From positions 23,206-87,205 of the forward strand of contig JAUWMR010000012.1 in NCBI GenBank assembly GCA_030613055.1: DNA of 64,000 bases. Direction: 5' to 3'. The number at the start of each line of letters is the position of its first letter. Positions within the stretch are counted from its first letter, which is position 1. The notes beneath the pieces are model-generated. The model was not told where the DNA came from, made no database searches, and saw nothing but the letters and a program-made list of their open reading frames with translations. Positions 35,881 through 43,668 of this stretch are shown piece after piece. The position numbers were made by a program, and so were the translations under genes. The DNA is from Desulfobacteraceae bacterium (GTDB lineage: Bacteria > Desulfobacterota > DSM-4660 > Desulfatiglandales > Desulfatiglandaceae).

Positions 35881-35926
35881 TTGACAATTATTCATATTTA
35901 GACTAGTCTGACTAGGTATTTATAAT
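35881..35926 (+). promoter_or_regulatory. Promoter and palindromic operator of the first Phd-PIN module
   Basis: TTGACA at 35881-35886; 17 bases on lies TAGTCT (35904-35909), and a perfect TATAAT sits at 35921-35926. The palindrome AGACTAGTCT (35900-35909) followed by GACTAGGT overlaps the promoter. The same palindrome, at the same distance from TTGACA, precedes the second module at 38569-38578, so it is a likely antitoxin-binding operator. Confidence 0.65.
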
Positions 35927-35937
35927 AGGGAGGGATT

Positions 35938-36189
35938 ATGAAAGCAATTTGGAAATTACAAGATGCCAAAGCAAAATTCAGTAAGGTTGTGGAAGATGCG
36001 TTGAAGATAGGTCCTCAGTATGTGACACGTCGAGGAGCAAAGGCAGTTGTTGTCCTTTCAGTTAGGGATTATGAGGATTTAGTTTCTAATAAACCAAGTT
36101 TCAAAGACTTTCTATTAAACTGTCCCAAAATGGACGAAGATTTTGAAATCGAAAGACGACAAGATTACCCAAGGAGTATCGAACTGTGA
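35938..36189 (+). CDS. Phd/YefM-family antitoxin
   Basis: An 83-residue antitoxin beginning MKAIWKLQDAKAKFSKVVEDAL, then GPQYVTRRGAKAVVVLSVRDYEDL, the standard Phd/YefM DNA-binding fold, with a C-terminal toxin-binding tail. GGGAGGG lies six bases ahead of the ATG. Its stop overlaps the GTG start of the PIN gene by four bases, as expected of a translationally coupled antitoxin-toxin pair. It should repress its own promoter through the AGACTAGTCT palindrome. Confidence 0.88.
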   Translation: MKAIWKLQDAKAKFSKVVEDALKIGPQYVTRRGAKAVVVLSVRDYEDLVSNKPSFKDFLLNCPKMDEDFEIERRQDYPRSIEL

Positions 36190-36617
36190 ATTATTTATTG
36201 GATACTTGTGTAATATCAGAGATTGTGAAACCTGCTCCCAGTTCAAGGGTAATTATGTGGATAAATAGTATCCCATCAGAACGATTATTTTTATGTTCCC
36301 TTACCATCGGTGAAATACGAAAAGGATTGACCAAACTCCCTGAATCGAAGAAGAAAGAAAGATTGACAGATTGGCTCAATACCCTATTAGAGAATTACCA
36401 AGATCGTATTCATTCCATTGATATTACTGTTGCCGAGAATTGGGGCATAATTCAAGGAAAAGCTGAAAAAGAAGGGGTGCCCATGTCTTCAATAGACAGC
36501 CTTATTGCTGCTACAGCCTATACTCATAATCTCATCTTAGTGTCAAGGAATGAAGAGGACTTTCAAGCAAGTAAATTGTCAATTATCAATCCCTGGAATG
36601 ATGAGGAAAATGACTGA
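36186..36617 (+). CDS. vapC: VapC-type PIN-domain ribonuclease toxin
   Basis: A 143-residue PIN protein starting with GTG. The acidic metal-binding residues of the family are present: D6 in YLLDTCVISE, Glu in LTIGEIRKGL, Asp in SSIDSLIAATAYTHN and the Asn/Glu-rich LVSRNEEDF near the end. VapC toxins cleave tRNA or rRNA in a Mg-dependent way. Its partner is the Phd/YefM protein encoded immediately upstream. A terminator follows. Confidence 0.88.
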   Translation: MNYLLDTCVISEIVKPAPSSRVIMWINSIPSERLFLCSLTIGEIRKGLTKLPESKKKERLTDWLNTLLENYQDRIHSIDITVAENWGIIQGKAEKEGVPMSSIDSLIAATAYTHNLILVSRNEEDFQASKLSIINPWNDEEND

Positions 36618-36644
36618 GTTTGGGCTAAAAATGGGGTCAAGCTG

Positions 36645-36668
36645 ACCGCCAACAGCGTGGCGGTTTTT
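36645..36668 (+). terminator. Rho-independent terminator of the first Phd-PIN module
   Basis: Seven-base-pair stem ACCGCCA (36645-36651) and TGGCGGT (36658-36664), loop ACAGCG, running into TTTTT, 28 bases after the vapC stop. Confidence 0.65.
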
Positions 36669-36843
36669 CAAAGTCAGTACCCCGCATAAAATTTAGTGGT
36701 ATTCCAAAGTTAGTTGCCCCGCAGTGTTGGCGTCAGCTTACCCCGGTCGTTGAGACTGTAGGAAAAGCCTTGAAAGGCCCATTAATAGGGGATATAGTTG
36801 CTTCCCAAAACAAACAGACCGCTTATACAGTAAGGGGAAGCAG

Positions 36844-36930
36844 ATGGCAATATACAAAGAGTATTTTTACAAACAAGGCAAGTTTATCCCGATACACTTC
36901 GACAAGTAAATATTTCCGTGTATAAGGGGA
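36844..36930 (+). pseudogene. Remnant of a transposase N-terminus (IS1182-like)
   Basis: GGGGAAGCAG then ATG at 36844 opens 21 codons reading MAIYKEYFYKQGKFIPIHFDK before TAA at 36907. This resembles the N-terminus of IS1182-type transposases (…HFDRQILPGTF). The stop stands where Gln is expected, and the next codons read IFP, so a CAA to TAA change followed by decay is likely. Nothing further of the gene remains. The match rests on memory of the family's N-terminus. Confidence 0.5.
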
Positions 36931-36932
36931 CT

Positions 36933-37082
36933 TTGGTTCCAAAACGATTTAAAAAATAAATATTATTTTAACTTATATAGACTGTATATTTTGGCCACGA
37001 TGAAAATCTTATTAAGCTCTACTCCTGCTTTGAAATAAAATTGTGGCTTGATTATCAAGATGGGAAGTCGTTTTGGAACCAA
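36933..37082. repeat. 150-base element with 15-base perfect inverted ends
   Basis: TTGGTTCCAAAACGA (36933-36947) is the exact reverse complement of 37068-37082. The interior is very AT-rich and non-coding. It follows the transposase remnant directly and could be a MITE or an IS derivative. Confidence 0.75.
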
Positions 37083-37147
37083 CGTCCGCTTTTACGTTGA
37101 TGATTTACGGAGGAAGAGCTAAAGATTAGCGAATAAGGAGAATAACA

Positions 37148-37258
37148 ATGGGCCGAAAAGACAAAGGTGGGAAAAAGCTGAAAAAAAAGGGGCTTACCAA
37201 AGAAGAAAAGCGAGCCAAGAAGAAAGCGAAAAAGGATCAAAAACGTGAGGGAACTTAG
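37148..37258 (+). CDS. Tiny lysine-rich protein (36 residues)
   Basis: It begins MGRKDKGGKKLKKKGLTKEE and is about half Lys/Arg with no hydrophobic core. AAGGAGAATAACA sits correctly before the ATG, and the frame ends with TAG. Similar small basic proteins of unknown function are common in proteobacteria. They are often missed by gene finders, and nucleic-acid binding is a reasonable but untested guess. It is the first of three closely spaced tiny frames on this strand. Confidence 0.55.
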   Translation: MGRKDKGGKKLKKKGLTKEEKRAKKKAKKDQKREGT

Positions 37259-37360
37259 ATTAAGCAGGCAATTAGAACAAAAGAGAATTTAGCTTGCGTC
37301 ATAAATCGAAGACTGTGCTTCAATTCAGAATTGCCACGCATAAAAGGGGACGCGGTGAAA

Positions 37361-37495
37361 ATGAAAAGAGGCATGTCAATCGTAATATTTCCAATTTTGC
37401 CGGTAATGTGTTGCATACCGGTCTTTGCCGATCAGGCCAAAGAAGAAGCGACAGAATCTTGTTCTTGTTATCAGGATGAGAGTGAAGAGAAATAG
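37361..37495 (+). CDS. Small protein with signal-like N-terminus (44 residues)
   Basis: It starts MKRGMSIVIFPILPVMCCIP, followed by VFADQAKEEATESCSCYQDE. A basic start, hydrophobic stretch and VFA-D junction resemble a signal peptide. Mature sequence would be a 20-residue acidic peptide with a CSC motif. A ribosome site is weak (AAGGGGACGCG before GTG-AAA-ATG). No family recognised. Confidence 0.4.
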   Translation: MKRGMSIVIFPILPVMCCIPVFADQAKEEATESCSCYQDESEEK

Positions 37496-37499
37496 AGAA

Positions 37500-37640
37500 A
37501 TGAAGACGAATTGCGATAAGTGTAAATTACGGAGTCGCGCTGAAAAAAAGCCCAATTCCATACTAGCCAGGATTTGGAAATGGCATATTGGGTGGTGTCC
37601 AGGATGGAAGGCCTATCAAAAAGAGTTGTGCAGGAAATAG
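37500..37640 (+). CDS. Small cysteine/tryptophan-rich protein (46 residues)
   Basis: It begins MKTNCDKCKLRSRAEKKPNS and ends WKWHIGWCPGWKAYQKELCRK. The C-x2-C and the later CPGWKAYQ segment look conserved-type and could bind zinc. It begins four bases after the signal-like frame, so the three tiny genes may be one transcript. I recall similar unnamed proteins in deltaproteobacteria but cannot assign a function. Confidence 0.5.
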   Translation: MKTNCDKCKLRSRAEKKPNSILARIWKWHIGWCPGWKAYQKELCRK

Positions 37641-37875
37641 GGAACTTACATTAAATTATAAGTTTTTGAGCATATTGCTTAATGCCTGATATGTAAATTC
37701 AAGGCAGTCATAAAACAGGCTGCTTCTCTTCGCTTTATCCAACTCTGGGAGATCTGCTATCTTGTCCAGGTTTTTGTGACGCTGAATTCATGTGATATCC
37801 TAACACTATCAGCAACAAGGCTGAAGTGAGGTGGGGCGTGGGCCAATTGCGGCGATCCTTTTTTCTACTGTTTCA

Positions 37876-38304
37876 TCAATTCGACTTAGCCGTAAGAATG
37901 GGAACATTAATTCGTCTGGCTGCCTCTATTAGTTTAGTGTCTGACGTGGCTATAGGAAAGCCTTTCCTGATTGCAAGATCAAGATATGATGCGTCATAGC
38001 TCGAAAGATTATTCACCCTTGCCAAAGCCAAAAGCTCCTTCATCATCTTTTCTGGGCGTTCATGCTCCACAATGATCGGAAGTTGGGATAACAAGGTAAT
38101 AAACCGAATACTATCTGATTCACTGATCCGCTTTTGCCGTTCTGCCACTAATAAAACATTCACGACCTCAAGGGGCCAGATTGATGGAACTACGGCAGCC
38201 GCTTGCGTAAGCCTGTCCAGAACGATATCGGCGTATTTATTTGTTTCATCTTTAAAACACCATGACATTACAACAGAATTATCGATAACGAAATGTTCGA
38301 CCAT
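37876..38304 (-). CDS. PIN-domain ribonuclease toxin (VapC-like)
   Basis: A 142-residue PIN protein: FVIDNSVVMSWCFKDE with the first Asp, WPLEVVNVLLVAERQ with the Glu, SSYDASYLDLAIRKGFPIATSDTKL with two further Asp. This is the sub-type that begins with D-N-S and pairs with Phd/YefM antitoxins. Its ATG follows the antitoxin stop with no gap. It is unlike the PIN protein at 36186 outside the active site, so the two modules are not recent duplicates. Confidence 0.88.
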   Translation of the reverse strand: MVEHFVIDNSVVMSWCFKDETNKYADIVLDRLTQAAAVVPSIWPLEVVNVLLVAERQKRISESDSIRFITLLSQLPIIVEHERPEKMMKELLALARVNNLSSYDASYLDLAIRKGFPIATSDTKLIEAARRINVPILTAKSN

Positions 38305-38544
38305 TTAACGCCTTCCTTCTTCAAGCATTCCCCGGATTGAGAGTTCGCCAAGACTATGTCTGTCACGGAATTTTCGCAGTTCAATAATGACTGATTGGGT
38401 ATCAACTATCTTTTCGGGATCAGGGGGTTGTAATACGGCTACCGGAACACCATGTTTCGTTATGGTTATTCGCTCGCCCTTGAATACACGCTCCAGTAAT
38501 TTGGGCAGATGGGTTTTGGCTTCATATGCACCTACAGTTTCCAT
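38305..38544 (-). CDS. Phd/YefM-family antitoxin
   Basis: A 79-residue protein beginning METVGAYEAKTHLPKLLERVFKGERITITKHGVPVAVLQP, the classic Phd/YefM DNA-binding half, with a helical toxin-neutralising tail (VIIELRKFRDRHSLGELSIRGMLEEGRR). AAGGAGT precedes the ATG by six bases. It directly abuts its PIN toxin gene. The promoter upstream carries the same AGACTAGTCT palindrome as the module at 35.9 kb. Confidence 0.9.
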   Translation of the reverse strand: METVGAYEAKTHLPKLLERVFKGERITITKHGVPVAVLQPPDPEKIVDTQSVIIELRKFRDRHSLGELSIRGMLEEGRR

Positions 38545-38556
38545 AGCATAACTCCT

Positions 38557-38602
38557 TAGACTGGTTTGAGACTAGTCTAATATGAATTGATGAAACTGTC
38601 AA
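38557..38602 (-). promoter_or_regulatory. Promoter and palindromic operator of the second Phd-PIN module
   Basis: On the minus strand, TTGACA (38597-38602) is followed after 17 bases by TAGACT (38574-38579). The palindrome AGACTAGTCT lies at 38569-38578, with a degenerate second site AGACTGGTTT (plus strand 38557-38566). This matches the layout at 35881-35926. Confidence 0.65.
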
Positions 38603-38737
38603 CTTTAAGCTAATGTAATAGGGTAGGGCCAAGCTAAGTGATTAATATGCTTGTGGTAATAGGGGACATCCTATATTCTCCTTATTTCCTAACAAAGGTC
38701 AAACGTAGCTCCCTTTTGGAACTGATCCCTATCTTAT

Positions 38738-39667
38738 CTAAAGGCCTCTTTGAGGAAATAACGGTGTGTATCTTCTTGTCTTCAAGTTTACCACCAGTAT
38801 TCCAGAGACAATCAACAACAGTGCAAGCAGAATATTGAGGGTGATAGGTTCTCCAAGAACCATTCCTCCCAGCAAAACCCCGGCTATTGGCATAATGAAA
38901 ATAAAAGAATGCAATGAAACGGCGCCGTATTTCTTGAGCAGGTTATTCCATGCCACAAAACCTAAAGCCGCTGTCAGTATACTCTGGTACAAGAGAGAAC
39001 CCAGAACTTTCGGATTTACATGTACTATCATTGTACTGTCCCATATAAAACCTGCTAAAAAAAAGAGTGGTACCGAAAATATCATGGGGTAAAGCACAAT
39101 GAGAAAAGGGTCAAATGCGTTTATTATTCTTTTTGTATAAACTGTGTTACAGGCCCATACAAAAGCAGTGATGAGGATCATAATATCCCCAATTTGAATA
39201 TCCGTTGTTACCCCCTGTTTACCCAGAAAGACCGAGGCCATTCCTGTAAATCCCATGAAAAGGCCCAAGATCTTCTTTTTCGTAATCCGGTCTCCTGGAA
39301 TGAAATAATGAGCCAGGAAAAGGACAAAAAAAGGTTGAAGGTTAATCAACAGGGTTCCACGGGAAGCATTGGTTTTACTGAGCCCAAAATAAAGCAAGGC
39401 AAGCTGTACAGTAAAAAAAATTGAGATAATCAACAATTGATGTACCTGTCCTTTCTTGATGAAAAAAGACCGCCGGGTGATTTTGGCCCAAAGAAAAATA
39501 ACAAATGCGGCCATAACAAAACGGAGCCCCGCTGTTGTGAATGCCCCTAACCCGGAAAGGCTGATTTTAATAGCTACAGCATTGGCCCCAAATACAATAC
39601 ATAGAAGCGAGGTATAAATGGCAGCCGGAAAAGGAAGTTCCCGATTATTGTGTGTCTCTTCAGCCAT
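38738..39667 (-). CDS. EamA/DMT-superfamily transporter
   Basis: This 309-residue protein has ten hydrophobic segments in two homologous halves of five, as in drug/metabolite exporters. It begins with polar residues, then FPAAIYTSLLCIVFGANAVAIK, and the second EamA repeat starts near IQIGDIMILITAFVWACNTVYTKR. Members export amino acids, metabolites or dyes across the inner membrane. It is monocistronic and divergent from the Fe-S gene at 39966. No substrate can be inferred. Confidence 0.87.
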   Translation of the reverse strand: MAEETHNNRELPFPAAIYTSLLCIVFGANAVAIKISLSGLGAFTTAGLRFVMAAFVIFLWAKITRRSFFIKKGQVHQLLIISIFFTVQLALLYFGLSKTNASRGTLLINLQPFFVLFLAHYFIPGDRITKKKILGLFMGFTGMASVFLGKQGVTTDIQIGDIMILITAFVWACNTVYTKRIINAFDPFLIVLYPMIFSVPLFFLAGFIWDSTMIVHVNPKVLGSLLYQSILTAALGFVAWNNLLKKYGAVSLHSFIFIMPIAGVLLGGMVLGEPITLNILLALLLIVSGILVVNLKTRRYTPLFPQRGL

Positions 39668-39894
39668 TGACTTATAAAACCCCGTCCATACCGTTTCTTT
39701 CTGAATTAAGAATCATCTGCACATCCACAATCATCCCGAATAAATTCAAGGTTTGGTAAATACATTTTCGTTGACTTAAACACAAGGCGAAAGTTTTTTT
39801 CACTGGCCAGCTCATCCACCAAAATGAAATCATGAATATTTTTGATCGTCTCTAACAAAGGATACTCTCCCATTTGTAAAAAAAAATCTCGATT

Positions 39895-39936
39895 CTTGAC
39901 CTAAGTCAAGGAATCCCCTTCGGAAATGCCTATAAT
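39895..39936 (+). promoter_or_regulatory. HcpR-type (Crp/Fnr) operator and promoter, first site
   Basis: CTTGACCTAAGTCAAG at 39895-39910 is a near-perfect dyad of the form TTGAC-N4-GTCAA known for HcpR, the nitrosative-stress Crp/Fnr regulator of sulfate reducers. A perfect TATAAT lies at 39931-39936, placing the site centre about 41 bases before the expected transcription start, the class II activator position. Confidence 0.78.
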
Positions 39937-39965
39937 AAGAATCATTTTAAGTTGGAAGAGGTCTT

Positions 39966-40763
39966 ATGATGAACTGGAGCAGAGAGGCAAAAGAGGCATT
40001 ATCAAGGGTCCCGTTTTTTGTCAGGAAACGGGTGAAGAGGCGTGTGGAAGACGAAGCAGCCCGTTGTGGGGCCAATGAAGTGATTATGGAGTATGTTAGA
40101 ACATGCCAGAAGCGGTTCTTAAATCGGATGGAGGACGAGGTCAAAGGTTTTCAGGTAGAAACCTGTTTTGGCCCGACCGGTTGTCCCAACAGGGCTGTAA
40201 TCTCCGATGGTCTGCCACAAAAATTGGAAAAAAAGCTCCTGAAAAGAAATTTGAAGGAGTTTTTGAAAAAGCGAGTAAAAGGCCCCTTAAAGATGCACCA
40301 CGAGTTTCGCGTCTCTGTTTCCGACTGCCCAAATGCGTGTTCCCGTCCCCAAATCTTTGATGTAGGGCTTATAGGGGCTTGCAGGCCTGAAGTCTCGGGT
40401 GAGCCTTGCACACAGTGCGGGGCCTGTGTGGAGGTATGCAGGGAAAACGCAATATCTCTTGAAAACGATGTCCCCTTTGTAGATGACGAAAAATGCCTTT
40501 ACTGCGGTCAGTGCGTGGGCATCTGCCCGACAGGCACCCTGAAGGAGGGCGCTAAGGGTTTCCGAATTCTGGTGGGAGGAAAATTAGGACGACATCCCCG
40601 ATTAGGGACTGAATTGCCCGGTGTTTATAAATTAGAGGATGCATTGAAAGTTGTGGACCGGTGTCTGGACCATTATCAGCACCACTGCCTAAGGGGCGAG
40701 CGTTTTGGCGAGATTCTGGAACGAGCCCCTCTACCACCTTCACACCTGGCCCCCGGCCAGTAA
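39966..40763 (+). CDS. Sirohaem/4Fe-4S motif protein with inserted 2[4Fe-4S] ferredoxin domain
   Basis: A 265-residue protein. CFGPTGC (C-x5-C) and later DCPNAC (C-x3-C) form the sirohaem/[4Fe-4S] cysteine pattern of sulfite and nitrite reductases, while CTQCGACVEVCRENA and CLYCGQCVGICPTG give two ferredoxin clusters. It is far shorter than full sulfite reductases and resembles the small anaerobic-type subunits (AsrC/dissimilatory small redox proteins). Preceded by an HcpR-type site shared with hcp next door, it is probably the redox partner or accessory reductase of the nitrosative-stress response. Whether it binds sirohaem is untested. Confidence 0.75.
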   Translation: MMNWSREAKEALSRVPFFVRKRVKRRVEDEAARCGANEVIMEYVRTCQKRFLNRMEDEVKGFQVETCFGPTGCPNRAVISDGLPQKLEKKLLKRNLKEFLKKRVKGPLKMHHEFRVSVSDCPNACSRPQIFDVGLIGACRPEVSGEPCTQCGACVEVCRENAISLENDVPFVDDEKCLYCGQCVGICPTGTLKEGAKGFRILVGGKLGRHPRLGTELPGVYKLEDALKVVDRCLDHYQHHCLRGERFGEILERAPLPPSHLAPGQ

Positions 40764-40839
40764 TGCCTGCACCTTGGAGTTGGAGAGGGTCTTAGATAAG
40801 GTAGAGACTAAAGGGTTAAAAAATAAAAAAAGTGATTTT

Positions 40840-40882
40840 CTTGACTTAAGTCAAGGCATTGTTCCTGTTTGTGAGTTAAAAT
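40840..40882 (+). promoter_or_regulatory. HcpR-type (Crp/Fnr) operator and promoter of hcp
   Basis: CTTGACTTAAGTCAAG at 40840-40855 is a perfect 16-base palindrome. TAAAAT at 40877-40882 sits at the same distance as the TATAAT of the first site, so both promoters share class II geometry. The hcp ATG is 108 bases further on. Confidence 0.8.
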
Positions 40883-40989
40883 AGATTTAAAAATCAGGCT
40901 ATATAATCGCTTCGCGATTCTATTTTAGGAAAAGGCATGAATTTCTTTTTGCCTCAACAAAAACATTAATAATTATAAGGAGGAAAATT

Positions 40990-42654
40990 ATGTTTTGTTT
41001 TCAATGTCAGGAGACAGCCAAAAATACAGGCTGCACGGTAAAGGGGGTTTGTGGAAAACCGGAGGACCTCGCTAATCTTCACGACCTGTTGATTTACGTG
41101 TTGAGGGGTATCTCCATTTATGGCGAAAAGGCAAAAGAGTTAGGGATAGTGGATAAAAAAGCTGGCCTGTTTATTGCGCAGTCCCTTTTCTCGACCATCA
41201 CGAACGTTAATTGGAAAAACGAATGGTTTGTCGATAAAATAAAGGAAGGACTGAAAATCCGGGAAGAGCTTAAAACCAGGTTTTTGACTGCGTACAAGGA
41301 AAAGAACGGTGAGGAGTTCTCAGGGGAATTACATGATTCGGCTGTCTGGTATTCAGATGATGAGGCGGAATTTCAAGAAAAGGCAAAATCCGTGGGCGTT
41401 CTTGCAACAGAAAATGAAGATGTGCGCTCGCTCAGGGAGTTGCTGATAATAGGACTAAAAGGCGTTGCGGCCTATGCCGACCATGCGGCTATCCTGGGAT
41501 TTGAGAAGGATGATATTTATGCCTTCCTGATGGAGGCCCTGGCATCCACTACTAAGGATTTATCTGTGGATGAGATGGTGGCAATGGTGATGAAGTGCGG
41601 AGAAGGTGCTGTTAATACAATGGCCCTTCTTGATGAGGCCAACACCTCTGCCTACGGGCACCCTGAAATTACAGAAGTAAATATCGGTGTTCAAAACAAT
41701 CCCGGGATCCTGATCAGCGGTCATGACCTGAAGGATATGGAGGAGCTTCTGAAGCAGACAAAGGGCACCGGCATTGATGTCTATACCCATGGTGAGATGC
41801 TCCCTGCAAATTACTATCCCGCATTTAAAAAGTATGACCATTTTGCGGGGAATTACGGGGGTTCATGGTGGCATCAGAACAAGGAATTTGAATCCTTTAA
41901 CGGCCCAGTCATATTGACTACCAATTGCCTTGTTCCTCTTAAGAAGGACAATACATATCTGGACAGGCTTTTTACAACCGGAGTGGTCGGGTATCCTGGT
42001 GCAAAGCATATTCCGGACAGACCTGAAGGTGGAGCAAAGGACTTTTCTGAAGTCATAGAACGGGCAAAGAAATGTGACCCTCCCATTGAAATTGAGACCG
42101 GCAAGATTGTTGGCGGGTTTGCACACAACCAGGTCCTTGCATTAGCAGATAAGGTCGTAGACGCCGTGAAATCCGGCGCAATCAAGCGTTTTATTGTAAT
42201 GGCGGGCTGCGATGGCCGTCAGAAGTCGAGAAGCTATTTTACCGAAGTTGCCGAGCAGCTTCCCAAAGACACGATCATCTTAACGGCGGGCTGTGCGAAG
42301 TACCGTTACAACAAGCTTGACCTTGGTGATATCGGCGGTATCCCAAGGGTGCTCGACGCGGGGCAGTGCAATGATTGTTATTCACTCGTAGTTATTGCAT
42401 TGAAATTGAAAGAGGTCTTTGGTCTTGATGATATTAACGATCTGCCAATCTCTTTCGATATCGGATGGTATGAGCAAAAGGCGGTCGCGGTTCTTCTGGC
42501 CCTGCTTTTTCTTGGTGTCAAAGGAATTCGCTTAGGACCGACACTGCCGGCATTTGTGTCCCCCATTGTCCTTAACGTCCTTGTGGAAAAATTTGATATC
42601 AAACCTATTGGTGACGTTAAAGAAGACATTGAAGCAATGATGGCCGGAAAATAA
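40990..42654 (+). CDS. hcp: Hydroxylamine reductase / hybrid-cluster protein, class I
   Basis: This 554-residue protein begins [15 protein letters not shown], giving C3-x2-C6-x8-C15-x5-C21, the four-Cys N-terminal [4Fe-4S] site of class I Hcp of strict anaerobes. The hybrid-cluster ligands follow in [12 protein letters not shown], the TNCLVPL segment, AGCDGR and GQCNDCYSL. Hcp reduces hydroxylamine in vitro and acts as an NO reductase or S-nitrosylase in vivo. AAGGAGGAAAATT precedes the ATG. It is controlled by the operator at 40840-40855. Its neighbours are Fe-S proteins that could supply electrons. Confidence 0.97.
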   Translation: MFCFQCQETAKNTGCTVKGVCGKPEDLANLHDLLIYVLRGISIYGEKAKELGIVDKKAGLFIAQSLFSTITNVNWKNEWFVDKIKEGLKIREELKTRFLTAYKEKNGEEFSGELHDSAVWYSDDEAEFQEKAKSVGVLATENEDVRSLRELLIIGLKGVAAYADHAAILGFEKDDIYAFLMEALASTTKDLSVDEMVAMVMKCGEGAVNTMALLDEANTSAYGHPEITEVNIGVQNNPGILISGHDLKDMEELLKQTKGTGIDVYTHGEMLPANYYPAFKKYDHFAGNYGGSWWHQNKEFESFNGPVILTTNCLVPLKKDNTYLDRLFTTGVVGYPGAKHIPDRPEGGAKDFSEVIERAKKCDPPIEIETGKIVGGFAHNQVLALADKVVDAVKSGAIKRFIVMAGCDGRQKSRSYFTEVAEQLPKDTIILTAGCAKYRYNKLDLGDIGGIPRVLDAGQCNDCYSLVVIALKLKEVFGLDDINDLPISFDIGWYEQKAVAVLLALLFLGVKGIRLGPTLPAFVSPIVLNVLVEKFDIKPIGDVKEDIEAMMAGK

Positions 42655-42663
42655 TTTTAAAAA

Positions 42664-42735
42664 TATTTTGACAGGATGTACAGGATGCTCAGGATATAAA
42701 TTATGTAAATCCTGTTAATCCTGTCAAAACAATCT
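42664..42735. repeat. GACAGGAT-family dispersed repeat
   Basis: TTTGACAGGATGTACAGGAT ... AATCCTGTTAATCCTGTCAAA forms an imperfect inverted repeat after hcp; relatives lie near 13535, 13954 and 17616. Confidence 0.65.
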
Positions 42736-42777
42736 GCAATATTCAATAGTCAATCTTCAATCCAAAGGGGTTTTATC

Positions 42778-43509
42778 ATGAAATGCCCAGGACAGGATAG
42801 CCAATTCTGGAAGCCAGGTTCTATTTTTGAGGTTAAATGTCCAAAATGTGGGAATGAAGTGGAGTTCTTCAAGGATGATCCAACCCGCAAATGCCCAAAA
42901 TGCGGCCACCGTTTCCTCAATCCCAACCTGGATTTTGGCTGTGCCTCATACTGTCAGTATGCGGAACAGTGCATTGGGAATCTTCCTCCCGAACTCCTTG
43001 CCCAGAAAGAAGACCTCTTAAAGGACAGGGTTGCCATTGAGATGAAGCGCTATTTCAAGCAGGATTTCAAGCGGGTTGGACATGCCATCCGGGTAGCCAG
43101 ATATGCGGAGCGGATCGGGAGAGAGGAAGGTGGCAACTTAGCCGTTATCCTGTGCGCTGCGTATCTGCATGACATCGGGATAAAGGAAGCCGAGCGAAAA
43201 CACAACAGCACTGCTGCTAAGTACCAGGAGGAGGAAGGTCCGCCCATAGCAAGGGAAATCCTGAACAGGCTTGGGGCAAAGGAAGAGTTGATCGATGTGG
43301 TATGTGATATTGTCGGTCATCACCATCACCCCGGAGAAGAGGAGACCATCAATTTCAAGAGCCTGTACGACGCCGACCTGATTACGAACTTAGAAGAAAA
43401 GCATAAGAAAAGCACGACCGATCCTGAGAAGTTGGCAGGTGTTGTTGAGAAGTCGTTTCTGACTGGGAGCGGGCGTGATCTGGCAAGGAAAGTGCTTATA
43501 AAGGATTGA
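42778..43509 (+). CDS. HD-domain phosphohydrolase with N-terminal zinc ribbon
   Basis: A 243-residue protein. Residues about 18-45 hold two C-x2-C knuckles (KCPKCGNEVEFF and KCPKCGHRF) and a third cysteine group CASYCQYAEQC. From about residue 95 the HD fold runs: HAIRVARYAERIG, the metal-binding YLHDIGIKEAE, then VGHHHHPGE. HD proteins are metal-dependent phosphohydrolases acting on nucleotides or signalling molecules. It lies between hcp and an Fe-S protein, and the Zn-ribbon head resembles the 59-residue protein encoded at 50467. Substrate unknown. Confidence 0.83.
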   Translation: MKCPGQDSQFWKPGSIFEVKCPKCGNEVEFFKDDPTRKCPKCGHRFLNPNLDFGCASYCQYAEQCIGNLPPELLAQKEDLLKDRVAIEMKRYFKQDFKRVGHAIRVARYAERIGREEGGNLAVILCAAYLHDIGIKEAERKHNSTAAKYQEEEGPPIAREILNRLGAKEELIDVVCDIVGHHHHPGEEETINFKSLYDADLITNLEEKHKKSTTDPEKLAGVVEKSFLTGSGRDLARKVLIKD

Positions 43510-43668
43510 AGATTGACTATTGAATATTGACTATTGGAATCACTTACTTACTTCGATCTACATAATGAGAAGGCGGGAATCCAGAGTAAAGGGACCCTAT
43601 CTATTAACGAATTACAATTTTTGCAATGTTAGACGCTTTAGCTCACTTATCTGCATAAGGAGTATCTC

